A stretch of 18,528 nt of DNA, taken from Lachnospiraceae bacterium. GTDB lineage: Bacteria > Bacillota > Clostridia > Lachnospirales > Lachnospiraceae. This document shows positions 7,416-14,414 of the stretch, piece after piece (position 1 is the first letter of the stretch; every line of letters begins with the position of its first letter). The notes under the pieces are model-generated. The model was not told the origin of the DNA. It was given only the letters and a program-made list of their open reading frames with translations, and made no database searches. The DNA lies in assembly GCA_009774615.1 (NCBI GenBank), contig VSOC01000016.1, forward strand, positions 37,580-56,107, read 5' to 3'. The translations under genes were made by a program, and so were the position numbers.

Positions 7416-8390
7416 TTATCGGTCAAAATGAATTCCATCCCAGTAAATACATTCCTTAACCTTCGTTTCCGGCATCAGCTTTACATCCTTCAGCGCCCAT
7501 TTCTTATATTCCTCAAACCCCACCCGGTCAATAATATAGCCGATATGCTCTTTCCCTGCCGGTGCATCCGGGGAAATATAGGCATTGACAAACGCATAGG
7601 TATTTAAAATAATCTTAATGATATTCTCCGCATCCGCCCAAATCAGAAAATCCTGCCCCAGACGCGGGTTTTTCTTTCCGGTACGTCCCATAATCGTCAG
7701 CTTGTAATACTTCTTTTTGCTCCGGGTAAATGCCCGCGTAGGACACTTGGTCACACAGACCCCGCAGCCGATGCACTTCTCCTCGTCCCGGATAATCTTG
7801 TAATTTTCCATCCGCAGTGCACGAACCGAAAGCTTTTCACAGCCCTTCATACACGCCTTGCAGCTAATACAGCGGTCAGGGTCATACTGCGGCATCGTCA
7901 TTCCGATAATCCCAAAATCATGCATCCTTGCCTTGGCGCAGTCGTTCGAGCACCCGGTACAGGCGATTTTAAAGTGGAGATCGTTGGGAAATACCGCCTT
8001 TTCAATCTTCTTTGCCATTTCGGCTGTGTTAAAATTAGCAAACGGACAGACATTATTGCCGATGCAGGCGCTGATATTCCTGGTGCCTGAAGCCGGATAG
8101 CCGGTTCCCGGATTCGTTTGATTTATTTCCAGAAGTTCGATAATCGGCTGAAGCTTTTTATTGATTTCCTCCATATCTTCATAGCGGATTCCTTCAATCT
8201 CAAAGCCCTGCCGCGTGGTAAGATGGACATAGCCATTGCCGTACTCCTCGGCAATCTCCTGCACCATCCCCAAAACTTTAGCGTTTAAATACCCGCCCGG
8301 AACACGAATCCGGGAGGCCCCGATGCCCCGCACCTTCGACACGCGGAACGCATTTTTCTTTAATTTCTTTGTATTGACATCCAGTCCCAT
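7416..8390 (-). CDS. asrC: Anaerobic sulfite reductase subunit C, siroheme catalytic subunit
   Basis: AsrC is the siroheme/[4Fe-4S] subunit that carries out six-electron reduction of sulfite to sulfide; this fold also reduces nitrite to ammonium. The 324-residue protein has the siroheme-cluster motif C109-x5-C115 (ACIGNNVC) and C147-x3-C151 (CSNDC, with an extra C144). An inserted two-cluster ferredoxin domain follows: C174/C177/C180/C184 and C206/C209/C212/C216. The N-terminal half has the ferredoxin-like nitrite/sulfite reductase segment GYVHLTTRQGFEIEGI. A GGGAGGT site lies six bases before ATG. It follows asrB by 13 bases. The length is close to that of the Salmonella AsrC type. Physiological substrate (sulfite or nitrite) is undecided; see findings. 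Confidence 0.93.
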   Translation of the reverse strand: MGLDVNTKKLKKNAFRVSKVRGIGASRIRVPGGYLNAKVLGMVQEIAEEYGNGYVHLTTRQGFEIEGIRYEDMEEINKKLQPIIELLEINQTNPGTGYPASGTRNISACIGNNVCPFANFNTAEMAKKIEKAVFPNDLHFKIACTGCSNDCAKARMHDFGIIGMTMPQYDPDRCISCKACMKGCEKLSVRALRMENYKIIRDEEKCIGCGVCVTKCPTRAFTRSKKKYYKLTIMGRTGKKNPRLGQDFLIWADAENIIKIILNTYAFVNAYISPDAPAGKEHIGYIIDRVGFEEYKKWALKDVKLMPETKVKECIYWDGIHFDR

Positions 8391-8403
8391 CCCTGCACCT
8401 CCC

Positions 8404-9201
8404 TTAATCGATTAAATCTTTTCCGTCCACATAGTTAAACACCGGGCCGTCCAGACAGATATAGGTCGAACCAATCCTGCAGTGCCCGCATTTGCCCAGG
8501 CCGCAGCACATCTTCCGCTCGTGGGATACCCATATGCTCTCCTCGGCAGCGCCCAGCTTTAAAATCTCCATCACGGTAAACTTAATCATCACCGGAGGGC
8601 CCACGCAGATAAAGGCGGCGTTGCCCAGATCATTAAACGTTAAATCCGGTATGTACTTTGTCACCATACCCACACATCCCTCATAACTTTCGGGTGCGGT
8701 ATCGACCGTCTGGATCACGGAAATCCGGTTTTTCCAGAAAGCAAAGTCATCCTTAAACAGCACATCCCCCGGCGACTTAAACCCGGCAATTAGGGTCGTG
8801 CTCACCGCTTTTTCGGGGAAATGCGCAAAGTAATCCACCACCCCGCGAACCGGCGAAAGTCCTGTTCCTCCGGCGATAATCACCAGTTCCTTTCCCTCAT
8901 AATTTTTCACGTCAAAGCCGTTGCCGTAAGGACCGCGGATAAACAGCCGATCACCCACATAATTTTCAAAAATCTCATTCGTCACCTTTCCCACGCGGCG
9001 GATGGTAAAATCCACCGATCCCCTGCCGATTCCGCTGACTGAAATCGGGGCCTCGCCGTATTTAGGCAGAGAAACCTCAAAAAACTGCCCCGGCTTAACC
9101 TCTTTCTCTCCTGTATACTCCATGCGGAAGGTATATTCCAAATCGGTGTGGCGGATAACCTCTTTGATGGTTGATAATTGAGGAATATATTCATTCTTCA
9201 T
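8404..9201 (-). CDS. asrB: Anaerobic sulfite reductase subunit B, FAD/NAD(P)H reductase
   Basis: AsrB is the ferredoxin-NADP reductase-like subunit that takes electrons from NAD(P)H and feeds AsrA/AsrC. The 265-residue sequence has an N-terminal flavin-binding barrel (PGQFFEVSLP, APISVSG at 51-57), the nucleotide-binding GGTGLSPVRG (111-120), GPPVMIKF near 201, and a C-terminal [2Fe-2S] knuckle C233, C238, C241, C249 in CCGLGKCGHCRIG, as in dihydroorotate dehydrogenase electron-transfer subunits. Its start lies 11 bases inside asrA, indicating translational coupling. Confidence 0.93.
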   Translation of the reverse strand: MKNEYIPQLSTIKEVIRHTDLEYTFRMEYTGEKEVKPGQFFEVSLPKYGEAPISVSGIGRGSVDFTIRRVGKVTNEIFENYVGDRLFIRGPYGNGFDVKNYEGKELVIIAGGTGLSPVRGVVDYFAHFPEKAVSTTLIAGFKSPGDVLFKDDFAFWKNRISVIQTVDTAPESYEGCVGMVTKYIPDLTFNDLGNAAFICVGPPVMIKFTVMEILKLGAAEESIWVSHERKMCCGLGKCGHCRIGSTYICLDGPVFNYVDGKDLID

Positions 9202-10207
9202 CTGCTTGTCCCTCCTTTGCCAGACGATTCACACAATGGGAATAGGAAATATACTCCGGGCACACGTCGTCGCAGCGTCCGCAGCCCACGCACATCGGCA
9301 CCCCAAACCGCTTCTTATAGTCGTAAATCTTGTGCATCACCTTAAACCGCATCCTCTCGCCCTGGCTTTTGCGGTACTCGTGACCTCCGGCCATCTCCGT
9401 ATAGCCGTCAATCTGGCAGGAAGCCCAGACCCGGCGGCGTTCGCCCACATTTGCATTGTCCCGATAAAAAATATCCTGCATGGAAAAACAGGTACAAGTC
9501 GGACAGACAAAGTTGCAGCGCCCGCAGCCGATACAGCGATCGCCGTACTCCTTCCAGATTGGCAGGGAAAAACTCAGGTTGGAAAGGTTTTTCGGAAGGG
9601 TAACTTTTTCCTTATTTTCCCCGGCAAAATCGGGAACGACCGTACAGGATGCACAGGCGGCAAAGTCCTTGGCAAGCGTTTTTGCAAGAGCTTCCTTCTT
9701 TATGTCAAAAAAGACCATGTCCCCGTCCGGCTTGATATAGGCATCATACTCCTCCCACCGGTTCGTTCCCATGCTGGCGCAGAATCCCGAATCGCAGGTG
9801 GACGGACAGCCCATTAAGATAAAGGAAACCTTTTCCCGAATCCTTCGGTAATAAACATCCTCAAAACCATTCTTTAAGTAAATCTCATCCAGACGCTTTA
9901 CGGCATGTCCGTCACACGCCCGCAGAAACACCAGAATTTCCTTCTCCGGCCCCTTGGGAACGCTGGTTTCCTCCTCGGTAAAATAAAACAAGGTTTCATT
10001 GATGGGAAGAAGCACTTCCTTAAAGGAATAATCCGACTTTTTCTCCCACTCGATTTCCTCTAGAGAATAAACCCTCCCGTACCGGACAACATCCGTATCC
10101 GAAAAACATCCCTCGCCTTCCATCCGCTTCGGCGCATAGACATCCCACTGTCCGGCCCATTGTCCAAACAGCTTTTTTGCATCTGCCTTAACTAACTGAT
10201 AGCCCAT
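9191..10207 (-). CDS. asrA: Anaerobic sulfite reductase subunit A, iron-sulfur protein
   Basis: AsrA is a 338-residue iron-sulfur protein that links AsrB to AsrC. Two C-terminal [4Fe-4S] motifs are clear: C225/C228/C231/C235 (CIGCGRCNFVCP) and C306/C309/C312/C316 (CVGCGRCDDVCP). The central part has LRACDGHAVKRLDEIY (95-110) and further cysteines, CPSTCDSGFC, typical of AsrA and related 4Fe-4S dicluster proteins. The ATG at 10207 has AAAGGAG five to six bases upstream. It is the first gene of the cluster, about 146 bases downstream of the predicted transcription start. Confidence 0.93.
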   Translation of the reverse strand: MGYQLVKADAKKLFGQWAGQWDVYAPKRMEGEGCFSDTDVVRYGRVYSLEEIEWEKKSDYSFKEVLLPINETLFYFTEEETSVPKGPEKEILVFLRACDGHAVKRLDEIYLKNGFEDVYYRRIREKVSFILMGCPSTCDSGFCASMGTNRWEEYDAYIKPDGDMVFFDIKKEALAKTLAKDFAACASCTVVPDFAGENKEKVTLPKNLSNLSFSLPIWKEYGDRCIGCGRCNFVCPTCTCFSMQDIFYRDNANVGERRRVWASCQIDGYTEMAGGHEYRKSQGERMRFKVMHKIYDYKKRFGVPMCVGCGRCDDVCPEYISYSHCVNRLAKEGQADEE

Positions 10208-10352
10208 AGCCTCTCCTTTCCGCTTCGATTTCTTGGGTAATTCATCGTGCTGCTGTTCACATCACGCACCGCAGCAAAATCGTTCCTGTGCAGCTCTTCT
10301 TTGTGCAAATTTACCTGATATTTTTGCTGTTTTCGGTTTTCCTGCGCGTTAT
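10208..10352 (-). other. Long untranslated leader of the asr cluster
   Basis: If transcription starts near 10353 the asrA mRNA has a leader of about 146 nt. On the minus strand it carries TGCTGC and GCAGCA as a perfect six-base inverted repeat with a 17-nt loop, at plus positions about 10247-10275. A competing CGTG/CACG pairing involves the same bases. I do not recognise a known riboswitch or a molybdenum-cofactor motif. The AAAGGAG ribosome site closes the leader. Confidence 0.4.
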
Positions 10353-10402
10353 TGACAATATTTTATCAAGAAAAACAAAAAAAATCCGTGACATTGATCA
10401 CA
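10353..10402 (-). promoter_or_regulatory. Predicted class II CRP/FNR-type promoter of the asr-nitrate cluster
   Basis: On the minus strand a TAAAAT -10 box (plus 10360-10365, five of six consensus bases) predicts a start at about 10353. No good -35 hexamer is present. Instead a CRP-family palindrome, GTGA-N6-TCAC with flanking C and A (10387-10402), is centred between 10394 and 10395. That is 41.5 bases upstream of the predicted start, the position at which CRP and FNR activate class II promoters. The half-site is GTGA, the CRP/HcpR-type word, rather than the FNR TTGAT half-site. The regulator at 11164-11865 is a candidate binder. Confidence 0.65.
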
Positions 10403-10413
10403 AAATGCCACGG
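10386..10413. repeat. Inverted repeat overlapping the operator, T-rich on both sides
   Basis: Arms CCGTGACATT (10386-10395) and AATGCCACGG (10404-10413) pair at nine of ten positions around an eight-base loop. On the plus strand the downstream side is AATTTTTTATC; on the minus strand the hairpin is followed by ATTTTTTTTG. It therefore resembles a bidirectional intrinsic terminator, although it lies between divergent genes where neither predicted transcript would pass through it. It shares bases with the GTGA-N6-TCAC palindrome. Confidence 0.5.
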
Positions 10414-10435
10414 AATTTTTTATCTGCGAAAAATA

Positions 10436-10464
10436 TTGTATCCCCGCAGAAAAGATGTTATGAT
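10436..10464 (+). promoter_or_regulatory. Sigma-A-like promoter of the Uma2-family gene
   Basis: A -35 box TTGTAT (10436-10441) and a -10 box TATGAT (10459-10464) are separated by 17 bases. Predicted start is near 10471, giving a 50-base leader to the ATG at 10521. The boxes diverge from the asr promoter; the operator palindrome is about 76 bases upstream of this start. Confidence 0.6.
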
Positions 10465-10520
10465 GTAAATAAGCTAACGGAAAATTGCAGATTTTATTGA
10501 CATAGAAAGAAGGTTCTACC

Positions 10521-11084
10521 ATGCCGGCATTACAGCCCCAGCCAGAAATCATCACCCTTGAACAATATAACACGCTTCCGGAAAATATAAGGGCAGAGGT
10601 TTTTCAGGGTATCCTCTATAATATGGCCAGCCCGTCCCAGGTACATCAGGATATTTCCAGAGAACTTTTATACGCTCTGACGGATTACATCAAAAAGAAA
10701 AACGGCTCCTGTAAAGCCTATGCTGCTCCTTTTGATGTTGTTTTAAATCACCGCCCGCTCACGGTTGTACAGCCTGACCTGATGGTTATCTGCGATAAAA
10801 ATAAACTGGATGGAAAACGCTGCAATGGAGCGCCTGATTTTATTATCGAAATTGTATCCCCGGGAAATGCATCCGATGATTACATCAAAAAACTATACTA
10901 TTACCAAAACCACGGTGTACGTGAATACTGGATTGTCGATCCAAACCGTCTTTTGGTAACGGTCAATTATTTTGAAGGTAACCGCATTGCCGTACAATAT
11001 CCCTTCGATGCTGCGGTTAAGGTAAATATCTATGACGACCTTTTTATCGATTTCAAAGTCATTGGTCAAATCCTTCATTCATAA
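10521..11084 (+). CDS. Uma2 family protein (DUF820, PD-(D/E)xK nuclease fold)
   Basis: This 187-residue protein has the order of motifs typical of Uma2/DUF820: EVFQGILYNMASPS near the N-terminus, VVQPDLMVICD with Asp86, APDFIIEIVSPGN with Glu110, DDYIKKLYYYQNHGVREYWIVDP (split here only by description) with a conserved Lys and the GVREYW turn. Asp86, Glu110 and Lys123 or Lys124 form the candidate PD-(D/E)xK catalytic set. The family is a restriction-endonuclease-like fold whose biological role is generally unknown. The ATG is preceded by AGAAGG seven bases upstream. It stands alone on the plus strand between an own promoter and a terminator, without any visible methylase, antitoxin or transposase partner. 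Confidence 0.88.
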   Translation: MPALQPQPEIITLEQYNTLPENIRAEVFQGILYNMASPSQVHQDISRELLYALTDYIKKKNGSCKAYAAPFDVVLNHRPLTVVQPDLMVICDKNKLDGKRCNGAPDFIIEIVSPGNASDDYIKKLYYYQNHGVREYWIVDPNRLLVTVNYFEGNRIAVQYPFDAAVKVNIYDDLFIDFKVIGQILHS

Positions 11085-11099
11085 TCATTCCGGTAAACC

Positions 11100-11144
11100 A
11101 AACAGGAGCAAATCTGCTTCTTCTTTACCGATTTGCTCCTGTTT
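11100..11144. terminator. Bidirectional intrinsic terminator between convergent genes
   Basis: A perfect 15-bp inverted repeat, AAACAGGAGCAAATC (11100-11114) and GATTTGCTCCTGTTT (11130-11144), encloses a 15-base loop. It lies 16 bases after the Uma2 stop and 20 bases before the stop of the converging regulator gene. The T-tract on the plus side (GTTTGATTCATTTT) is moderate and on the minus side short, so termination strength may differ by direction. Confidence 0.85.
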
Positions 11145-11163
11145 GATTCATTTTACTTCAGCA

Positions 11164-11865
11164 TTATCCCGTCCCAATCTCCCCCGTCTTATAAAAATGC
11201 GACAGTTTTTCAGGATTCACAATCACAATCCTCTTCTTTTCCATCCGTATCAGCCCAAATTCCGTCAGGGTTTTACACAGGCGGGAGGTGTTCTCACGGG
11301 GTGCGCCAAGCATATCGGCAAGGAAGGTAATGGTCATATTGATATCAATTTCCAGCCCGTCTTCCGTATTCTTCCCAAAATCCCTCGACAGCTTCCACAG
11401 CTTTGCCGCCAGCTTCCTTTCCATATAAATGCTGCCCATGGTATTTTTCAGCTGATGCCCCATTCTCCAGAGTTTCCTCTCCTGCGCCTCTAATATGGCC
11501 TTCGTCAGTGAAAAATCCCTCTCCATCGCCGCAAGGAGTTTTGCCGCCGGAAGGATGAACACCAGGCTTGTTTCTATGGTTTCACAAAACAGGGAAGAAT
11601 CATGGAAATTAAGCACATGCTCATTAAGCAGGGCACCCGGCCCAAAGATAAAAATAATTTTCCTCTTCCCCAAATGGGTTAAATTATAGACAATCGACTT
11701 CCCCGAAACCTGAATATACACCGACTTCAGCGGCTCTTTCGCACGGATCATAATACTTCCCCTGGGAAAATGTTCTGTCCGCCCCTCTTTAAACAGCCAC
11801 TCCAGCGTATCCGGCTTCACACCCTGAAATAATGCCAAGCCAGGCAATGGATTCTTTCTCTTCAT
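11164..11865 (-). CDS. CRP/FNR-family transcriptional regulator
   Basis: This 233-residue protein has an N-terminal cyclic-nucleotide-binding-like beta barrel (about 10-110), a dimerisation helix (about 115-145), and a C-terminal winged helix. The recognition helix reads GAPRENTSRLCKTL (187-200). Arg190, Glu191 and Arg195 match the CRP residues (R180, E181, R185) that read GTGA, and Ser194 is FNR-like. Only two cysteines are present (94 and 197), so it cannot hold an FNR [4Fe-4S] cluster. The phosphate-binding GEL...RSA motif of cAMP-binding CRP is not evident. HcpR, a heme-linked regulator of nitrogen-oxide and sulfite genes with a GTGA-N6-TCAC site, is a possible subfamily, but I cannot prove it. 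It follows the dipeptidase gene by about 53 bases; the AGG-rich ribosome site is weak. Confidence 0.88.
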   Translation of the reverse strand: MKRKNPLPGLALFQGVKPDTLEWLFKEGRTEHFPRGSIMIRAKEPLKSVYIQVSGKSIVYNLTHLGKRKIIFIFGPGALLNEHVLNFHDSSLFCETIETSLVFILPAAKLLAAMERDFSLTKAILEAQERKLWRMGHQLKNTMGSIYMERKLAAKLWKLSRDFGKNTEDGLEIDINMTITFLADMLGAPRENTSRLCKTLTEFGLIRMEKKRIVIVNPEKLSHFYKTGEIGTG

Positions 11866-11918
11866 TTCTTTCCCTACCTTACATCCTGCCTGAAAAAATT
11901 AAACATGTTCTAAGATAT

Positions 11919-12932
11919 TTACGATAAAATCTCCCGGTAAACCCGAAGTACATTTCCATAAAACACCTTCTCAATCTCGCCCGTGGTAAACCCGTCCCTC
12001 TCCATCGCCTGCGCCAGAAACTGCATTCCTGAGGCGTCCTGAAATTCAACAGGATTGTCAAACCCGTCGAAATCCGACCCCAGACCAATCACGTCAATTC
12101 CCCCGATCTTTTTCATATGCCGCAGATGGCGCAGGATATCTTCTATCCCGGACACCCGTTCCCCGCCGGTTCGGCCCTGAGCTAAAAACTCCACATAATA
12201 ATTCAGTCCGGCTACACCGCCCCGGTCAGCTAACATTTTTATATGCTCATCAGTTAAATTCCTCCGATGCGGGGCAATGGCGCGGCAGTTGGAATGGCTG
12301 GCAACCAGGGGTTTTTTCGTATAACAAAAGACATCGTCAATCCCATCATCATTCAAATGGGAAATATCCACAATCATCCCCAGCCGTTCCATCTCCTCCA
12401 GAAAAGCAATCCCTTTCTCCGTCAGGCCGTATCTGGTTAAAACTCTGCCCTTTTCTCCTGGCAAACCGTTATCTTCCTCTGCCGCATGCATTGTCCCATT
12501 CGGAAATCCCAGTTCATTTGGATGGTTCCATGTCAGCGTCATCATCCGCACGCCCAGTTCATATAAAATCCGAAGAAACGCAGGTTCTCCCTGACAGATT
12601 CCTCCCTCCTCTGCGGTAAGAAGCGCCGACATCCTTTTCATTTCCCAGTTTTCTTCTATCTCCTTCCAATTTCTTACAATACCTATTTTCTCCGGATAAG
12701 CCCTTAACAACTGAAAAAACGTGTCCGCCTGCTGCATACATTCCAGAAAAGGAGTATCTGTTTTCTTCAAATGAACAAACATCGCAAAATTCTGAAGCCC
12801 GTAGCCGCCCTTTTCCATCTTTGCAAGACTTATCTTAAGATCATTTTCAAGAATTGAAACCTCCTCTCCCTGCCTCTGCCTCTGCGAAAGCACGGAAATC
12901 GTATCGCAATGCATATCAACTACCCTTATCAT
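11919..12932 (-). CDS. M19 family membrane (renal-type) dipeptidase
   Basis: Zinc dipeptidase of the M19 family, which hydrolyses dipeptides, in some members with D-residues. With the start at 12932 the product has 337 residues. Metal and catalytic residues are all visible: H8 and D10 in VDMHCDT, Glu in LLTAEEGG (108/109), H192 in VDISHLND, H213 in VASHSNCRA, and Asp in GLGSDFDGFD (287/289). The segment LTWNHPNELG is also typical. No signal peptide is seen, so it is probably cytoplasmic. I chose ATG 12932 because GGAGG lies seven bases upstream; ATG 12938 overlaps the HAD stop as ATGA but has only one base of spacing. Tight coupling to the HAD gene suggests an operon, not a shared pathway. 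Confidence 0.92.
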   Translation of the reverse strand: MIRVVDMHCDTISVLSQRQRQGEEVSILENDLKISLAKMEKGGYGLQNFAMFVHLKKTDTPFLECMQQADTFFQLLRAYPEKIGIVRNWKEIEENWEMKRMSALLTAEEGGICQGEPAFLRILYELGVRMMTLTWNHPNELGFPNGTMHAAEEDNGLPGEKGRVLTRYGLTEKGIAFLEEMERLGMIVDISHLNDDGIDDVFCYTKKPLVASHSNCRAIAPHRRNLTDEHIKMLADRGGVAGLNYYVEFLAQGRTGGERVSGIEDILRHLRHMKKIGGIDVIGLGSDFDGFDNPVEFQDASGMQFLAQAMERDGFTTGEIEKVFYGNVLRVYREILS

Positions 12933-12934
12933 CT

Positions 12935-13600
12935 TCATTCCTCCAGCAATTCCCAATAATTTTCTATCATCCCATCCGCCAGCGCTTCCTTTTCCCTGCG
13001 CATTTCCCGGGAAAATGCATCCTCCACGGCAAACACCGTCATTCCCGCCGCCTTCCCCGCCATAATTCCCGCGGGCACATCCTCAAACACCAGGCAGTCC
13101 TTTGGATTTACGCCAAGCCGCTTTGCCACCTCCAGATAGACATCCGGCGCGGGCTTTCCCATCGCCACATCACAGCCCGTGGTAATATTGGAAAAATACC
13201 CGTCAATGCCCAGGGAGCCCAGTACGGCATCCACCATCTCCCGCCCGTTGCTGGTGGCAATCCCCATCGCTATCTTCCTGCGCCCTGCATCCTCCAAAAA
13301 CTCCCTCGCCCCGTCTTTTAACGGAACCTCATTCCGGTACTTATCAATCGACATCCTCACCCAATCCGCCTTAATCTCTTCGATGGAATCCTGAATCTGA
13401 AAACGCTCCTTAAAATACACGGCTGTTTCCGTAAAACTCATTCCCTCAATCACCTTCTGCAAATCCGGCGGACAATCATAACCAAACCGCCCCAGATACT
13501 CGATATCAATCGCCTTCCACATCCACATCGAATCAATCAGCGTCCCGTCCAGGTCAAAAATAATCGCCTTTTTCGCTGTCCAAATCGCTCTCTTATCCAT
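12935..13600 (-). CDS. HAD superfamily IA hydrolase, beta-phosphoglucomutase-like
   Basis: A 221-residue HAD phosphatase or phosphomutase. Motif I is FDLDGTLID with nucleophile Asp16 and acid/base Asp18; motif II is ATSNG; motif III is the Lys of MGKPAPDVY; motif IV is VFEDVPAG. The helical cap between residues about 20 and 85 is that of subfamily IA. The substrate, a phosphosugar or other small phosphate ester, is not deducible. AAAGGGG lies five bases upstream of ATG. The stop is two to four bases from the dipeptidase start. Confidence 0.9.
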   Translation of the reverse strand: MDKRAIWTAKKAIIFDLDGTLIDSMWMWKAIDIEYLGRFGYDCPPDLQKVIEGMSFTETAVYFKERFQIQDSIEEIKADWVRMSIDKYRNEVPLKDGAREFLEDAGRRKIAMGIATSNGREMVDAVLGSLGIDGYFSNITTGCDVAMGKPAPDVYLEVAKRLGVNPKDCLVFEDVPAGIMAGKAAGMTVFAVEDAFSREMRREKEALADGMIENYWELLEE

Positions 13601-13629
13601 GGTTTCCCCTTTCTCTTCCCTTTCTTTTA

Positions 13630-14343
13630 TTATGGCTGCACTACCCCCAGTTTCTGCTTCTCCTCCTGCGTCAATGCCCGGTATTCTCCCGGTGCAAGAT
13701 TTTCATCCAAAACAAGCGCTCCCATCGAAATCCTCTTTAAATAAACCACCTTACAGCCTAAAACTTCCATCATCCGCTTAACCTGATGGTATTTGCCCTC
13801 CCGTATGGTCAGCCGTATTTCCTGGTCGGATAAGATTTCCAGCCTGCCGGGAAGCGTGGGTGTCCCGTCCTCCAGCACCAGCCCCTTTTCCACCCTCTCC
13901 TTACTGTCCGCGGGAAGCCTTCCCTCGATCCTGGCATCATAAACCTTATCCACATGATTCTTCGGTGATAAAAGCCGGTGCGCCAAGCCGCCGTCATTCG
14001 TCATTAAAAGCAAGCCTTCTGTATCCACATCCAGACGCCCCACCGGAAATAAATCCTTTCTCTTCGCTTCCCCAATCAAACGAACCACCGTGGGATAGCG
14101 TCCATCCTCCGTAGCCGAAACCACGCCCTGCGGCTTGTTCAGCATCCAGTATTCAAACGCTGTATATTGAACATATTTTCCGTCCACTTCAATACAATCC
14201 TGTTCCGGTTCAATTTTTCGCTCACTCTTCTTTTCGATCTGCCCATTCACCAAAATCCGGCCCTTCCTTGCCATCTCCTTAATCTGGCTTCGGGAAGCAA
14301 TGCCCATCTCTCCTAAAAACTTATCTAAACGCATCTGCGCCAT
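13630..14343 (-). CDS. rsuA: 16S rRNA pseudouridine synthase, RsuA family
   Basis: RsuA-type enzymes isomerise one uridine of 16S rRNA (U516 in Escherichia coli). With the start at ATG 14343 the product has 237 residues. It has an N-terminal S4 RNA-binding domain (MRLDKFLGEMGIASRSQIKE, described by its start), the linker WMLNKPQGVVSATED, the catalytic motif GRLDVDTEGLL with Asp105, and the C-terminal IREGKYHQVKRMMEVLG. The start is decided by GGAGG five bases before ATG 14343; two upstream ATGs lack a site. The length fits RsuA better than the longer RluB. The 71-base gap to the M23 gene is short enough for co-transcription. Confidence 0.9.
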   Translation of the reverse strand: MAQMRLDKFLGEMGIASRSQIKEMARKGRILVNGQIEKKSERKIEPEQDCIEVDGKYVQYTAFEYWMLNKPQGVVSATEDGRYPTVVRLIGEAKRKDLFPVGRLDVDTEGLLLMTNDGGLAHRLLSPKNHVDKVYDARIEGRLPADSKERVEKGLVLEDGTPTLPGRLEILSDQEIRLTIREGKYHQVKRMMEVLGCKVVYLKRISMGALVLDENLAPGEYRALTQEEKQKLGVVQP

Positions 14344-14414
14344 GTTTTCCTCCATTCCGTACATGCTTCACAGCATAGCCTGCCCTTTGGTTACCAACAG
14401 GTATCCTTATTCTC

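Noticed and set aside
9206..9817. 203-codon plus-strand open frame opposite asrA
   Set aside because: Antisense to asrA, whose ferredoxin motifs are unambiguous; no ribosome site or recognisable motif.
11164..11865. Oxygen-sensing FNR as identity of the regulator
   Set aside because: Only two cysteines are present, too few for the [4Fe-4S] cluster, and the recognition helix has the CRP-type Arg-Glu pair.
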